Source: REBR01 sp033721915 | GTDB lineage: Bacteria; Pseudomonadota; Gammaproteobacteria; Pseudomonadales; Oleiphilaceae | Direction of reading: 5' to 3' | Length of the DNA stretch: 64,000 bases | NCBI GenBank assembly: GCA_033721915.1 | Contig: JAWWAC010000005.1 | Coordinates: forward strand, 39,737-103,736 | In this document: positions 42,023 to 51,607 of the stretch, piece by piece | Layout of the letters: every line of letters starts with the position of its first letter | How positions within the stretch are numbered: position 1 is the first letter of the stretch | Notes under the pieces: model-generated | What the model was told of the DNA's origin: nothing | The model's input: only the letters and a program-made list of their open reading frames with translations | Databases searched by the model: none | Program-made: the position numbers and the translations under genes

Positions 42023-43744
42023 CTACAGCAGAAGCCGCCGGGTATCACCCAGCAACTGGCCAAGCAGGCTGGTGAACCGGGCCGCATCGGCGCCATTCAC
42101 CGCCCTGTGGTCATAGGACAGCGACAGGGGCAGCATCAGCCTTGGCTGAAAGGATTCACCGTCCCACACCGGCTGTGTGGTGGCTTTGGACACCCCCAGT
42201 ATGGCCACTTCCGGTGCGTTGACGATGGGGGTAAAGGCGGTGCCGCCAATGCCACCCAGGCTGGTGATGGTGGCACAGGCGCCGCTCATGTCCTCCCTTG
42301 TGAGCTTTCGGTTGCGGGCCTTCTCCGCCAGCTCCTGGGCTTCACGGGCCAGCTGCCACAGGCCCTTGCTGGCCACATCCCGGATCACCGGCACCACCAG
42401 ACCGGCCGGGGTGTCCACGGCAATGCCGATATGGATGTAATGCTTCTGGATCTTCTCCTGCCGTGGCATATCCAGTGACACATTGAACTGGGGGTAGTGG
42501 GCCATTGCCGCGGCCATGGCCTTGAGCAGGAAAGGCATGGGGGTGAGTTTGACCCCTTTCTTCTCTCCTTCCGCCTTGAGTGACTGGCGGAAGGCTTCCA
42601 TGTCGGTGATGTCCGCCTGTTCGAACTGGGTGACATGGGGCACATTCAGCCAGCTGCGCTGCATGGCATCGGCAGTGGCCCTGTCCAGACCGCTCATGGG
42701 CAGCCGCTCGGTTTCACCAAACTGGCTGAAGTCCGGCAGCTTCACCGGGGGGATACCACTGCCACCGGTGGCAGCACCGGGGGCCGGGCCCTCCTGAAGC
42801 TGGTGCTTGACGAAAGACTGCACATCCTCCTTGAGGATACGGCGGCTGGGGCCGCTGCCCCGCACCTGGGTCAGCTCCACGCCAAACTCACGGGCCAGCT
42901 TGCGCACCGCCGGGCCGGCGTGGACCCTGGGTGGTTTCTCGGGGGTAACGGCGGCGGCGGGTTCCTCTCCGGACGGTTCCGGCTTCACCTCTGACTGTTG
43001 TGTTTGTGGCTTTTCCTGGCGCTTAGCTTTGGCCGGCGTTTCCGGCTCTTCGGGCTCGCGATCGGCCTCCTCAGAGGACTCACCGCTGTCCTGCTCCGCC
43101 TTGATGCTCAGCTGCAGCAGTGGGTCTCCCTCACTGACCGTATCCCCCTCGCGCACGCTGACACTCTTCACGGTGCCGGCACTGGGCGAGGGGATATCCA
43201 TGGAGGCCTTGTCCGACTCCACCGTTACCAGCGGGTCATCCACCTCCACGGTGTCACCGGGACGCACCTGGATGTCGATAACGGGGACATTTTCCGCCCC
43301 GCCCAGATCCGGCACATGGACGGTTTCTGTCCGTTCTTCTCCCTTGCCGCCGCCCTTTCCGGCTTTGGAACGGCTCTGCGGTGGTTCACTGGAGTCGGCT
43401 TTGTCGCTGTCCTTTTTATCCGCCTCGTCCGGCTCATCCGGCTTTTCGCCCCTGGCACTGTCATCCCCGGACTCATCATCGTTTTCAGATTCCTCACCGG
43501 CTTCGGACTCCGCGTCCAGATAGCCCACCAGATCCCCTTCACGGACCTTGTCCCCCACCTTGACGGTGATCTTTTTCACCGTGCCTGCCCCGGGGGAGGG
43601 CAGCTCCACGGAGGCCTTGTCCGACTCCACCTCCAGGATGGCGTCTTCCGCCGCCACGGTGTCACCGGCCTTAACCAGAATCTCGGTGATTTCCACCTCG
43701 TCCGCTCCCCCCAGATCGGGAACGCGAATCTCTTGCTCACTCAT
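42023..43744 (-). CDS. aceF: Pyruvate dehydrogenase E2, dihydrolipoyl acetyltransferase
   Basis: AceF forms the core of the pyruvate dehydrogenase complex and moves acetyl groups to CoA. The 573-residue protein has two lipoyl domains with lipoyl-lysines K43 and K179 (both ESDKAS), joined by acidic and Gln/Glu/Pro-rich linkers. A peripheral-subunit-binding domain (AGPAVRKLAREFGVEL) and a catalytic domain with H546 in YDHRAVNGAD follow. The usual Asp of DHRxxDG is Asn, as recalled for Azotobacter E2. It follows aceE by 27 bases. The E3 gene is not nearby. Confidence 0.96.
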   Translation of the reverse strand: MSEQEIRVPDLGGADEVEITEILVKAGDTVAAEDAILEVESDKASVELPSPGAGTVKKITVKVGDKVREGDLVGYLDAESEAGEESENDDESGDDSARGEKPDEPDEADKKDSDKADSSEPPQSRSKAGKGGGKGEERTETVHVPDLGGAENVPVIDIQVRPGDTVEVDDPLVTVESDKASMDIPSPSAGTVKSVSVREGDTVSEGDPLLQLSIKAEQDSGESSEEADREPEEPETPAKAKRQEKPQTQQSEVKPEPSGEEPAAAVTPEKPPRVHAGPAVRKLAREFGVELTQVRGSGPSRRILKEDVQSFVKHQLQEGPAPGAATGGSGIPPVKLPDFSQFGETERLPMSGLDRATADAMQRSWLNVPHVTQFEQADITDMEAFRQSLKAEGEKKGVKLTPMPFLLKAMAAAMAHYPQFNVSLDMPRQEKIQKHYIHIGIAVDTPAGLVVPVIRDVASKGLWQLAREAQELAEKARNRKLTREDMSGACATITSLGGIGGTAFTPIVNAPEVAILGVSKATTQPVWDGESFQPRLMLPLSLSYDHRAVNGADAARFTSLLGQLLGDTRRLLL

Positions 43745-43771
43745 AAGCTGCGATCTCCTTGTTCCCCGGGG

Positions 43772-46438
43772 TTAGCTGATGGCCGGATTGGGTTTGTTGC
43801 GGTCGATGTTGTAGGCACGCATGGCCTCCAGCACCACCTTGTTATCCAGCACCCCCTGATCCGCCAGTGAGGCCAGTGCCGCCACCACGATGTAATAGCG
43901 GTCCACCTCGAAGAAGCGACGCAGTGCCTCACGGGTGTCGCTGCGACCGTAACCGTCAGTGCCCAGCACCTCGTAGCGGTCGCGGATAAAACCGCGGATC
44001 TGGTCGGCGTGGAGCTTCACGTAATCCGTGGCGGCCACCACCGGCTCATCGTTCTGGGGCAGACACTTTGAGACATAGCTCTGTTTGGGCTTCTCATCCG
44101 GATGCAGCCGGTTCCAGCGGGCCACGTGCTGGCCGTCCCGGCCCAGTTCGGTGAAGCTGGTGACGCTCCACACATCACTGCCTACCTTGTGCTCCTCCGC
44201 CAGCATCTTCGCGGCGGCACGCACCTCATTGAGAATCGCGCCGCTGCCCAGCAGGCGCACACGGGGGGTCTTTGCCTTGGCCTTGCCTTTGACGTTCAGT
44301 GTCTCCAGCTTGTACATGCCCCTGATGATGCCTTCCTCGGCGCCCTTGGGCAGTGCCGGCTGCTGGTAGTTTTCATTCAGCAGTGTGATGTAATAGTGGA
44401 TGTTCTCGTTGTCCTGGTACATGCGGCGCATGCCGTCATGGACGATCACCGCCAGCTCGCAGGCGTAGGCCGGGTCGTAGGACAGGCAGTTGGGCACCAC
44501 GCTGTAAAACAGATGGCTCTGCCCGTCCTGGTGCTGCAGCCCCTCGCCGTTGAGGGTGGTGCGCCCGGAGGTGCCACCCAGAAGAAAGCCCCGTGCCTGC
44601 ATGTCACCGGCGGCCCAGCACAGGTCCCCCACCCGCTGGAAACCGAACATGGAATAGAAAATGTAGAACGGCAGCAGCGGGTAGTCGTGGTTGCTGTAGG
44701 CCGTGGCGGCGGCCATCCAGGCGGACATGGAGCCGGCCTCGGTGATGCCCTCCTCCAGTATCTGGCCCTTCTTGTCCTCCCGGTAGTACATGATCTGGTC
44801 ACGGTCCTGGGGGGTGTATTTCTGCCCCTCTGAGGTGTAGATGCCCATCTGCCGGAACAGCCCCTCCATGCCGAAGGTGCGGGCCTCGTCCGGCACTATG
44901 GGCACCACCCGCTTGCCGATGCGCTTGTCCTTGACCATGGCGTTGAGCATGCGCACAAAGGCCATGGTGGTGGAGATTTCCCGGTCTCCGGAGCCTTCCA
45001 GCACCTTGTCGAACAGTGACAGGTCCGGGATCTGCAGCGGCTGTGACTGCTTGCGCCTCCGGGGGAAGCCGCCCCCCAGGTCATTGCGACGCTTGTTCAT
45101 GTAGAGCATTTCCGGGCTGTCCGGCTCCGGGCGGTAATAGGGCAGATCCCCCAGCTGCTTGTCGTTCACCGGCACGCCAAAGCGGTCCCGGAAGGCCTTG
45201 ATGGTCTCCTGGTCCAGCTTCTTGAGCTGGTGAGCGGTGTTCTGGGCCTCACCCGCCTTGCCGAAACCGTAGCCCTTGATGGTGTGGGCCAGTATCACCG
45301 TGGGCTGGCCCTTTTGTTTCACCGCGGCGTCATAGGCGGCGTAGACCTTGAAGGGGTCGTGACCGCCCCGGTTGAGCTGGGCGATCTCCTCGTCGCTCAT
45401 GTCCTTCACCAGCTCCGCCGTCTCAGGGCTCTGGCCGAAGAAATGCTTGCGGGTGTAGGCCGGGCCCTGGCTCTTGTAGTTCTGCAGGTCACCATCCACG
45501 CAGCGGTCCATGGCCTCCTGCATGTATCCGTCGCTGTCCTTGTCGAACAGCGGATCCCAGTGACGCCCCCAGACCACCTTGAGCACATTCCAGCCGGCGC
45601 CCCGGAAGATGCCTTCCAGCTCCTGGATGATCTTGCCGTTGCCACGCACAGGGCCGTCCAGTCGCTGCAGGTTGCAGTTGACCACAAAGATGAGGTTGTC
45701 CAGGTTCTCACGCCCGGCCAGTCCGATGGCTCCCAGTGTCTCTGGCTCATCGCACTCGCCGTCACCGATAAAGCACCAGATCTTGCGCTGCCCGGTCTCC
45801 ACCAGCTCGCGGCTGTGCAGGTACTTCATGATATGGGCCTGGTAGATGGCCTGGATGGGCCCCAGCCCCATGGACACCGTGGGGAACTGCCAGTAATCCG
45901 GCATCAGCCAGGGGTGGGGGTAGGAGGACAGCCCCGGGCTGGCGGCTTCCTGGCGGTACTGGTCCAGGTCCTCCTCGTTGAAATAGCCCTCCAGGTAGGA
46001 GCGGGCATAGATACCCGGTGCGGCATGGCCCTGGAAATACACCAGGTCCGCCTCCCGCTTGTCGTCACCGGCATGGAAGAAATAGTTGAAACCCACATCG
46101 TACAGGGTGGCGGCGGAGGCAAAGGAGGAGATGTGCCCCCCCAGCTCGCCGGGCTTGGCGTTGGCCCGCAACACCGTCATCAGGGCATTCCAGCGGATCA
46201 GAGAGCGGATGCGACGCTCCATGAACATGTCCCCCGGCATGCGGCTTTCATTGAGGTGATGGATGCTGTTGCGAAAGGGGGTGGTAATGGCATAGGGCAT
46301 GGGCATGCCGTGGGCACTGGCCCGGTCGGAGAGCTTGCTGAGCAGGTAATTGGCCCGCTCCACGCCTTCGAATTCGATGACCGATTCCAGTGCCTCCAGC
46401 CATTCCCGGGTTTCTGTCGGATCCTCGTCCTGACGCAT
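43772..46438 (-). CDS. aceE: Pyruvate dehydrogenase E1 (homodimeric)
   Basis: AceE is the thiamine-diphosphate-dependent E1 that decarboxylates pyruvate and acetylates the lipoyl groups of AceF. The 888-residue length is standard for the homodimeric type. The ThDP motif begins at FIGDGECDEPE and ends near VNCNLQRLDGP. Other family blocks (HYHPLP-like GDKREADLVYFQGHAAPGIY, ATTSGRTTLNGEG-like loop) are visible. The start MRQDEDPTE has GGAGAG at good distance. First gene of aceE-aceF. Confidence 0.97.
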   Translation of the reverse strand: MRQDEDPTETREWLEALESVIEFEGVERANYLLSKLSDRASAHGMPMPYAITTPFRNSIHHLNESRMPGDMFMERRIRSLIRWNALMTVLRANAKPGELGGHISSFASAATLYDVGFNYFFHAGDDKREADLVYFQGHAAPGIYARSYLEGYFNEEDLDQYRQEAASPGLSSYPHPWLMPDYWQFPTVSMGLGPIQAIYQAHIMKYLHSRELVETGQRKIWCFIGDGECDEPETLGAIGLAGRENLDNLIFVVNCNLQRLDGPVRGNGKIIQELEGIFRGAGWNVLKVVWGRHWDPLFDKDSDGYMQEAMDRCVDGDLQNYKSQGPAYTRKHFFGQSPETAELVKDMSDEEIAQLNRGGHDPFKVYAAYDAAVKQKGQPTVILAHTIKGYGFGKAGEAQNTAHQLKKLDQETIKAFRDRFGVPVNDKQLGDLPYYRPEPDSPEMLYMNKRRNDLGGGFPRRRKQSQPLQIPDLSLFDKVLEGSGDREISTTMAFVRMLNAMVKDKRIGKRVVPIVPDEARTFGMEGLFRQMGIYTSEGQKYTPQDRDQIMYYREDKKGQILEEGITEAGSMSAWMAAATAYSNHDYPLLPFYIFYSMFGFQRVGDLCWAAGDMQARGFLLGGTSGRTTLNGEGLQHQDGQSHLFYSVVPNCLSYDPAYACELAVIVHDGMRRMYQDNENIHYYITLLNENYQQPALPKGAEEGIIRGMYKLETLNVKGKAKAKTPRVRLLGSGAILNEVRAAAKMLAEEHKVGSDVWSVTSFTELGRDGQHVARWNRLHPDEKPKQSYVSKCLPQNDEPVVAATDYVKLHADQIRGFIRDRYEVLGTDGYGRSDTREALRRFFEVDRYYIVVAALASLADQGVLDNKVVLEAMRAYNIDRNKPNPAIS

Positions 46439-46582
46439 GAAGCTCTCCTGTGTGCAGCAATGAATGGAATTGATGCGGGCCCAGCCCCTCTAAGCATAGA
46501 TCATCATGGCGGTTTTTCCGTATTCCCGGCCGGCCCCGGCCCGTATTGGCTCGCGCCCTGGCCCGGGTTTGCCGACGGGGGC

Positions 46583-46611
46583 CTGAAAATGGATCGACTT
46601 TCGGTTATAAT
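46583..46611 (+). promoter_or_regulatory. Sigma-70 promoter candidate for the aminomutase-like gene
   Basis: -35 CTGAAA (46583-46588), 17-base spacer, perfect -10 TATAAT (46606-46611), about 110 bases before the coding start. Confidence 0.55.
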
Positions 46612-46718
46612 TCGCGCCCTTTATCAGTTGTTGAACAAATTTTGAGCGGTCCAGAACGCCGCAAAGACCACCGGGCAGTCAAGAGACGTCCTTTTATTGA
46701 CCGCCTGTAGGGAGGCCC

Positions 46719-48083
46719 ATGAACTCAATCGTCACACTCGCACAACGCATACCCACCACGGAATTCGAGGCACGCCGTTTCAAGGTCTACACAGACCGCC
46801 AGCTGGACAGTATCGAAGCCATACAGGGGCTTCCTGAAGCCACCCGTTTTGAAATGAAAGTAGTGGCCAGCGTGCTGCCTTTCCGGGTCAATGATTACGT
46901 CATCAACGAGCTGATCAACTGGGACAATGTGCCCGATGACCCCATCTACCAGCTCACATTCCCACAGAAAGGCATGCTGCGGGAAGCCCATTACGAGCGC
47001 ATGGCGCAGATGCACCGTGACGGCGCGGACAAGAAAGACATCAAGGCCGTGGCCAGGGAAATCCGCGACGAGCTCAACCCCCACCCCGCCGGGCAGATGG
47101 AAATGAACCTGCCCACACTCAATGGCGAGGTGCTGGACGGCATCCAGCACAAGTACCGTGAGACGGTGCTGTTTTTCCCGGCACAGGGCCAGACCTGTCA
47201 CTCCTACTGCACCTTCTGCTTCCGCTGGGCGCAGTTTGTGGGGGACAAGGACCTGCAGATCTCCTCAACGGATGCCGAGAAGCTCCACGGTTACCTCAAG
47301 GAACACACCGAGGTGTCGGACCTGCTGGTCACCGGTGGCGACCCCATGGTGATGAAAACCCGCAACCTGGTGCAGTACCTGGAGCCACTGCTGGAACCGG
47401 AGTTTGACCATATCCAGACCATCCGCATCGGCACCAAGGCACTGACCTTCTGGCCCTACCGCTTTGTCACGGACAAGGACGCGGACGAGCTGATGGACCT
47501 GTTCACACGCCTGGTGGACGCCGGCAAACATGTGGCGGTGATGGCCCACCTCAACCACTGGCAGGAGATCAACACCGAGATCGCCGAGGAGGCCATCTAC
47601 CGGGTGCGGGCCACCGGTGCGGAAATCCGCGCGCAGGGTCCGCTGATCAAGCACGTGAACGACAACGCCGATGACTGGGCACGCCTGTGGAAGAAGGAAG
47701 TGCAGCTGGGCATCATTCCCTACTACATGTTTGTGGAGCGGGACACCGGCGCCAAGAACTACTTTGAGGTGCCATTGGTGGAAGCCTTCCATATCTACCG
47801 TGACGCCATCAAGCAGGTCTCGGGCCTGGCCCGCACCGCACGGGGGCCCTCCATGAGCGCCGGACCCGGCAAGGTGGAAGTCCAGGGCATCACCGAGATC
47901 CACGGTGAGAAAGTCTTTGTCCTGCGTTTTCTGCAGGGCCGCAACCCGGACTGGGTGCAGCGCCCCTTCTTCGCCAGATACAGCGACACCGCCACCTGGC
48001 TCCATGAGCTGGAGCCGGCACTGGGTGATGACAAGTTCTTCTACCAGGACGAATACGACGGCATGCGGGCGGGTAACGGCTGA
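46719..48083 (+). CDS. Lysine 2,3-aminomutase-like radical SAM enzyme (KamA family)
   Basis: A 454-residue radical SAM, PLP-dependent enzyme of the KamA family. The cluster-binding C160, C164 and C167 lie in CHSYCTFC, TGGDPMVMK is the SAM GGE-like motif, and the likely PLP lysine is in SAGPGKVEV. It is clearly longer than EpmB (about 340 residues), with extra N-terminal sequence, so beta-lysylation of EF-P is a less likely role. A beta-amino acid mutase, for example for osmolyte synthesis, is possible. No acetyltransferase partner is adjacent. GGAGG precedes the ATG. Confidence 0.85.
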   Translation: MNSIVTLAQRIPTTEFEARRFKVYTDRQLDSIEAIQGLPEATRFEMKVVASVLPFRVNDYVINELINWDNVPDDPIYQLTFPQKGMLREAHYERMAQMHRDGADKKDIKAVAREIRDELNPHPAGQMEMNLPTLNGEVLDGIQHKYRETVLFFPAQGQTCHSYCTFCFRWAQFVGDKDLQISSTDAEKLHGYLKEHTEVSDLLVTGGDPMVMKTRNLVQYLEPLLEPEFDHIQTIRIGTKALTFWPYRFVTDKDADELMDLFTRLVDAGKHVAVMAHLNHWQEINTEIAEEAIYRVRATGAEIRAQGPLIKHVNDNADDWARLWKKEVQLGIIPYYMFVERDTGAKNYFEVPLVEAFHIYRDAIKQVSGLARTARGPSMSAGPGKVEVQGITEIHGEKVFVLRFLQGRNPDWVQRPFFARYSDTATWLHELEPALGDDKFFYQDEYDGMRAGNG

Positions 48084-48096
48084 GCCTTCACCCGGG

Positions 48097-48121
48097 GCGG
48101 GGGCGGCAATCAGGCCCCCGC
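48097..48121 (+). terminator. GC-rich hairpin after the aminomutase-like gene
   Basis: Perfect stem GCGGGGGC / GCCCCCGC with a nine-base loop, 14 bases past the stop. It lacks an immediate T-run, so termination is probable but not certain. Confidence 0.5.
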
Positions 48122-48213
48122 AACCCTTCATGCGCTCTTTTCGTTAAACATTTTGCGTTTTCTCAAAATTGCGTGCTTTTTTATTGCCAAAGCCGGGAAT
48201 TAGCGCTTACCTT

Positions 48214-48233
48214 TATGTGAGCTGGCTCACTAT
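48214..48233. promoter_or_regulatory. CRP/Vfr-like binding site
   Basis: TATGTGA-GCTGGC-TCACTATG matches the CRP consensus TGTGA-N6-TCACA in nine of ten key positions. It lies 54 bases upstream of the DUF3015 gene start, so cAMP control of that gene is plausible. Confidence 0.5.
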
Positions 48234-48277
48234 GCCGGCTTAAAGGATTGAATTCGGCAACTTCTCTGGAGAGCACA

Positions 48278-48763
48278 ATGAAATTCAAGAAAACACTGAT
48301 GGCGGCTGTACTCGCTGGCGCTGCGTTCAACGTTCAGGCCGACGCACCGGGCGGCCCCGGCTGTGGCTGGGGCAACATGTTGTTTGAAGGCAGCAGCGGC
48401 ACTCCGATGCACCTGCTTGCCACCATCGTCAACGGCACCTCCGGCAACAAGACCTTCGGCATGAGCTCCGGCACCAACGGCTGCGACACCAGTGGCGCAC
48501 TGAGCTACAGCGGCAAAAACCTGCTGGCCATGGAAGGTGTCCTGGAAGAAGTGGCCCAGGACGTGGCGATTGGTGAAGGCGAAGCACTGACGGCACTGTC
48601 CGTCTCCATGGGCATCAAGCAGCAAGACCGTGCCGAGTTCAACCGCACTCTGCACCAGAACTTCGACCGCATTTTCACCCATGAAAACGTCACCGCCGAA
48701 GAAGTCATGGCCAACATCGAGGCTGTGCTCAAGCGCGACGGCCAGCTGGCCAGCAACGTGTAA
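48278..48763 (+). CDS. DUF3015 family exported protein
   Basis: A 161-residue protein with a clear Sec signal peptide (about residues 1-20, cut near VQA-DA). The mature part starts DAPGGPGCGWGNMLFEG and has a second Cys in GTNGCDTSGAL, which may pair with the first. These features match DUF3015. The start is the ATG with GGAGAG upstream. It lies 78 bases before the DUF4105 gene and probably forms an operon with it. Function is unknown. Confidence 0.82.
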   Translation: MKFKKTLMAAVLAGAAFNVQADAPGGPGCGWGNMLFEGSSGTPMHLLATIVNGTSGNKTFGMSSGTNGCDTSGALSYSGKNLLAMEGVLEEVAQDVAIGEGEALTALSVSMGIKQQDRAEFNRTLHQNFDRIFTHENVTAEEVMANIEAVLKRDGQLASNV

Positions 48764-48841
48764 AACACGGCGGTACCCGGCCCTGTCAGTGTCCGCTTGC
48801 AGGGCCTTTCCCTTCTCTCCCTGAAATCCGGATTTCAAACC

Positions 48842-50683
48842 ATGCGACTGGCGGCATTGTGCCTGATGGTCTTTTGCGGAGTGTCCTCTGGCACCACAGC
48901 GGCCACCGACCCGTCCGGCGACCTGTCAGGACTGCACCAGCACCCGCGCTGGCAGGCACTGCTGCATATCAACCAGGGCAGCACCTGGCGCCGGCAGGGG
49001 CGCAGCTATGTGGATGACGAGGCGTTTTTTCTCAATGAACAGGGGCGTCGTGATGCCTCAACCGAACTCCAGGCCTCTGTCCGGGTGCTGAGGGAGGCCC
49101 AGTCCGAAGCCCGCTGCCGCTTCCCCGCCCGTTACCGTTTCCTCAGGGAGCAGCTCCAGTGGCCGGACGATGGCGGGCTGGGACACTGCGAAGATTATCG
49201 CCAGTGGCGTGAGGCCATGCCGGACAGCCGTGTGGTACTGGTCTTCCCCGCCGCCTACCTCAACAGCCCCTCCTCCATGTTCGGCCATACCCTGCTGCGC
49301 ATAGACAGTGACCGGGAAGAAGACGGTGTCTGGCTCTCCCAGGCGGTGAATTTCGGCGCCGCCGTGGGCGGTGATGAAAACTCCATACTCTACGTCTACC
49401 GGGGGCTGGCCGGGGGCTACCCGGGCCACTTCAGCATCGTGCCCTATGTGCGCAAGATCCAGGACTACGCCCACCTGGAAAACCGGGAGATGTGGGAGTA
49501 CGCACTGAACCTCAATGAGCCGGAACGGGACTGGCTGCTGGACCACCTCTGGGAGCTGCGTGATATCCAGTTCGACTACCTGTTTCTGGACGAGAACTGC
49601 TCGTTCCGTCTGCTGGAGCTGATCGACCTGGCACGGCCAGGCACCGGCCTGATGGACGACTTCCGCATGGCGGAAATCCCCGTGGACACGGTGCGCAACC
49701 TCAACCGGGCGGGCTTTATCGACGGGCGCACCTACCGCCCCTCCAAGGCCGGCGAGCTGAGCCACCTGGCCGGAGCCCTGTCCGCCCCGGAACAGCGCCT
49801 GGCCGTGGCGCTGTCCCGCGACCCCGACAAGGCCCGCGAAGCCCCATACCAGAGCCTTGACGAGACCACTCGCCACCAGGTGGCACGGGTTGCCTATGAG
49901 TACCTGCGCCTCCAGCAGCGTGGCGGAGAACGGGACCCGGACAGCGCCCGCCACGGACTGGCCCTGCTGCGGCTGATCAACAGCCACAAGAGCCCCGAAC
50001 AGGCACCACTGACACCACCGGCGCCACCGGAGGAAGGCCATGGCACCCAGCGGATCTCTCTGTCCGGAGGGGTGGAGGAGAGCAATGGCTTTGGCCAGAT
50101 CCAGTATCGCCTGACCTACCACGACTGGCTGGACAACCCGGATGGCTTCCTGGAAGGGGCCGCCATTGAGGTATTCAACCTGAGTCTGCGCAAACGCGAG
50201 AGCCAGGGTCTTGAGCTGGAGCAGCTGGATCTGGTCACGGTCCGCTCACTCTCCCCCCGCAACCGCTTCACCCAACCCGTCTCCTGGTTTGTGAACGGCG
50301 GACTGGACCGGCGCTTTATCGAAGACAAGCGCCATCTCACCCGCCAGCTACAGGGGGGCCCCGGGCTGAGCTGGCGCGCCGGCCCCCTGCTGCCCTATGT
50401 CTTTGCCACCGCCAGGGCGGAGAACAACAGCGCCCACAAGCCACTGGTCTCCACCGCCGCCGGTCTGAGCAGCGGCGTTCTCTGGTATGCGGAATCCTTC
50501 CAGTTGGGACTGGCGGCGGAAGGGTTACACTTCCATAACGACGACCGGCGTTACCGCGCCTCGGCCACCCTCAACCTGCCTTTGGGCCGGCACCAGGCAC
50601 TGCGTGCCAGCCTGGAGCGTGACGGTGGCCGTGACAGGGCCGCAACGGAGTACCGACTGGCATGGCACTATTACTTCGACTGA
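48842..50683 (+). CDS. DUF4105 (Lnb-like periplasmic domain) protein with C-terminal beta-rich region
   Basis: A 613-residue exported protein. The signal peptide (about 1-21) is followed by a DUF4105 domain (about 45-310) with the two residues I would expect to be catalytic: H149 in SSMFGHTLLRID and C253 in LDENCSFRLLEL. C92 and C116 may form a disulfide. The last 200 residues are rich in alternating hydrophobic strands and end in WHYYFD, which suggests an outer-membrane beta structure. From memory, DUF4105 proteins have lately been tied to the lipoprotein N-acyltransferase Lnb of Bacteroides; the role here is unknown. The ATG at 48842 gives the signal peptide; a TTG lies 15 codons upstream. 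Confidence 0.75.
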   Translation: MRLAALCLMVFCGVSSGTTAATDPSGDLSGLHQHPRWQALLHINQGSTWRRQGRSYVDDEAFFLNEQGRRDASTELQASVRVLREAQSEARCRFPARYRFLREQLQWPDDGGLGHCEDYRQWREAMPDSRVVLVFPAAYLNSPSSMFGHTLLRIDSDREEDGVWLSQAVNFGAAVGGDENSILYVYRGLAGGYPGHFSIVPYVRKIQDYAHLENREMWEYALNLNEPERDWLLDHLWELRDIQFDYLFLDENCSFRLLELIDLARPGTGLMDDFRMAEIPVDTVRNLNRAGFIDGRTYRPSKAGELSHLAGALSAPEQRLAVALSRDPDKAREAPYQSLDETTRHQVARVAYEYLRLQQRGGERDPDSARHGLALLRLINSHKSPEQAPLTPPAPPEEGHGTQRISLSGGVEESNGFGQIQYRLTYHDWLDNPDGFLEGAAIEVFNLSLRKRESQGLELEQLDLVTVRSLSPRNRFTQPVSWFVNGGLDRRFIEDKRHLTRQLQGGPGLSWRAGPLLPYVFATARAENNSAHKPLVSTAAGLSSGVLWYAESFQLGLAAEGLHFHNDDRRYRASATLNLPLGRHQALRASLERDGGRDRAATEYRLAWHYYFD

Positions 50684-51489
50684 ACCTGATCACCGTTCTT
50701 ATGACACTGACCGGCTGCAGCGGACTGTTTTTCTACCCCCAGACAGAATGGGTGCAGAACCCGGCCCGACAGGGGCTGGACTACGAGGATGTGATACTCA
50801 TCCACAAGGACGGTCTGCGCCTCCACGGCTGGTGGCTGCCCGCCGCCACGGACAGCCCCAAAGGCACGGTCTACTTCCTCCACGGCAACGCCCAGAACAT
50901 CAGCACCCACCTGATGAATGTGCACTGGCTGCCGGAGCGGGGCTACCAGGTGTTTCTGCTGGATTACCGGGGCTATGGCCTGTCCGAGGGCAAGGCCCGA
51001 CTGCCGGGGGCTATTGAGGATGCCCAGCTGGGTCTGGACTGGCTGAGCCGTTCACAGCGGGTGCAGGGGCCTCTGGTGGTTTTCGGGCAGAGCCTGGGCG
51101 GTGCCATCGCCGCCGGCATCATGGGCCGTGGGCAGAACCGGGGCAAGGGGGACTGCGTGATCCTGGAGGCGGCCTTTACCGGCTACCGGGACATCATGAA
51201 AGAGATCATGGGCAACAGCTGGCTGCTCTGGCCCTTCAGCTTTGTCGCACCGTCACTGGTACCGGACCAGGACAGGCCCATTGACCGGGTCGCCGGCATC
51301 AGCCCAAGGCCGCTGCTGATCCTCCACAGCCGCGAGGACCAGGTCATACCTTTCCATCATGGCGAGTCCCTGTACCAGGCCGCCAGTGAGCCAAAGCTGT
51401 TCCAGCCCCTCAAGGGCGGCCACACTGAGAGCACCCAGGCGGAGGATGTGCGCGAGCGGTTGCTGGCATTTATGGAAGAGTGTGGTTAA
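50662..51489 (+). CDS. Alpha/beta hydrolase lipoprotein
   Basis: A 275-residue serine hydrolase with a lipoprotein signal (lipobox LTGC, Cys at residue 19). The oxyanion region is LHGNAQN, the nucleophile motif is FGQSLGG, the acid is probably the Asp of HSREDQVIP, and the base is the His of KGGHTES. It resembles the YfhR/BEM46-type family of membrane-tethered hydrolases. It overlaps the DUF4105 gene by 22 bases, so the two are co-expressed and may act on the same envelope substrate. Substrate unknown. Confidence 0.82.
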   Translation: MALLLRLNLITVLMTLTGCSGLFFYPQTEWVQNPARQGLDYEDVILIHKDGLRLHGWWLPAATDSPKGTVYFLHGNAQNISTHLMNVHWLPERGYQVFLLDYRGYGLSEGKARLPGAIEDAQLGLDWLSRSQRVQGPLVVFGQSLGGAIAAGIMGRGQNRGKGDCVILEAAFTGYRDIMKEIMGNSWLLWPFSFVAPSLVPDQDRPIDRVAGISPRPLLILHSREDQVIPFHHGESLYQAASEPKLFQPLKGGHTESTQAEDVRERLLAFMEECG

Positions 51490-51607
51490 TGGTGTCCGGG
51501 TAATGGCTGTGGGCTTTTTTTCGGCCATGGCAATCGCTATTTTTTGGAACAGTATCCAGGTCATTCGGGTACTCCCCCGGTTAACTGGCCACCGAACAGC
51601 CCGGCTT

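Noticed and set aside
45230..46645. Plus-strand open frame of about 471 codons opposite aceE
   Set aside because: Shadow of aceE; no start signal or domain, and it runs through the aceE promoter region.
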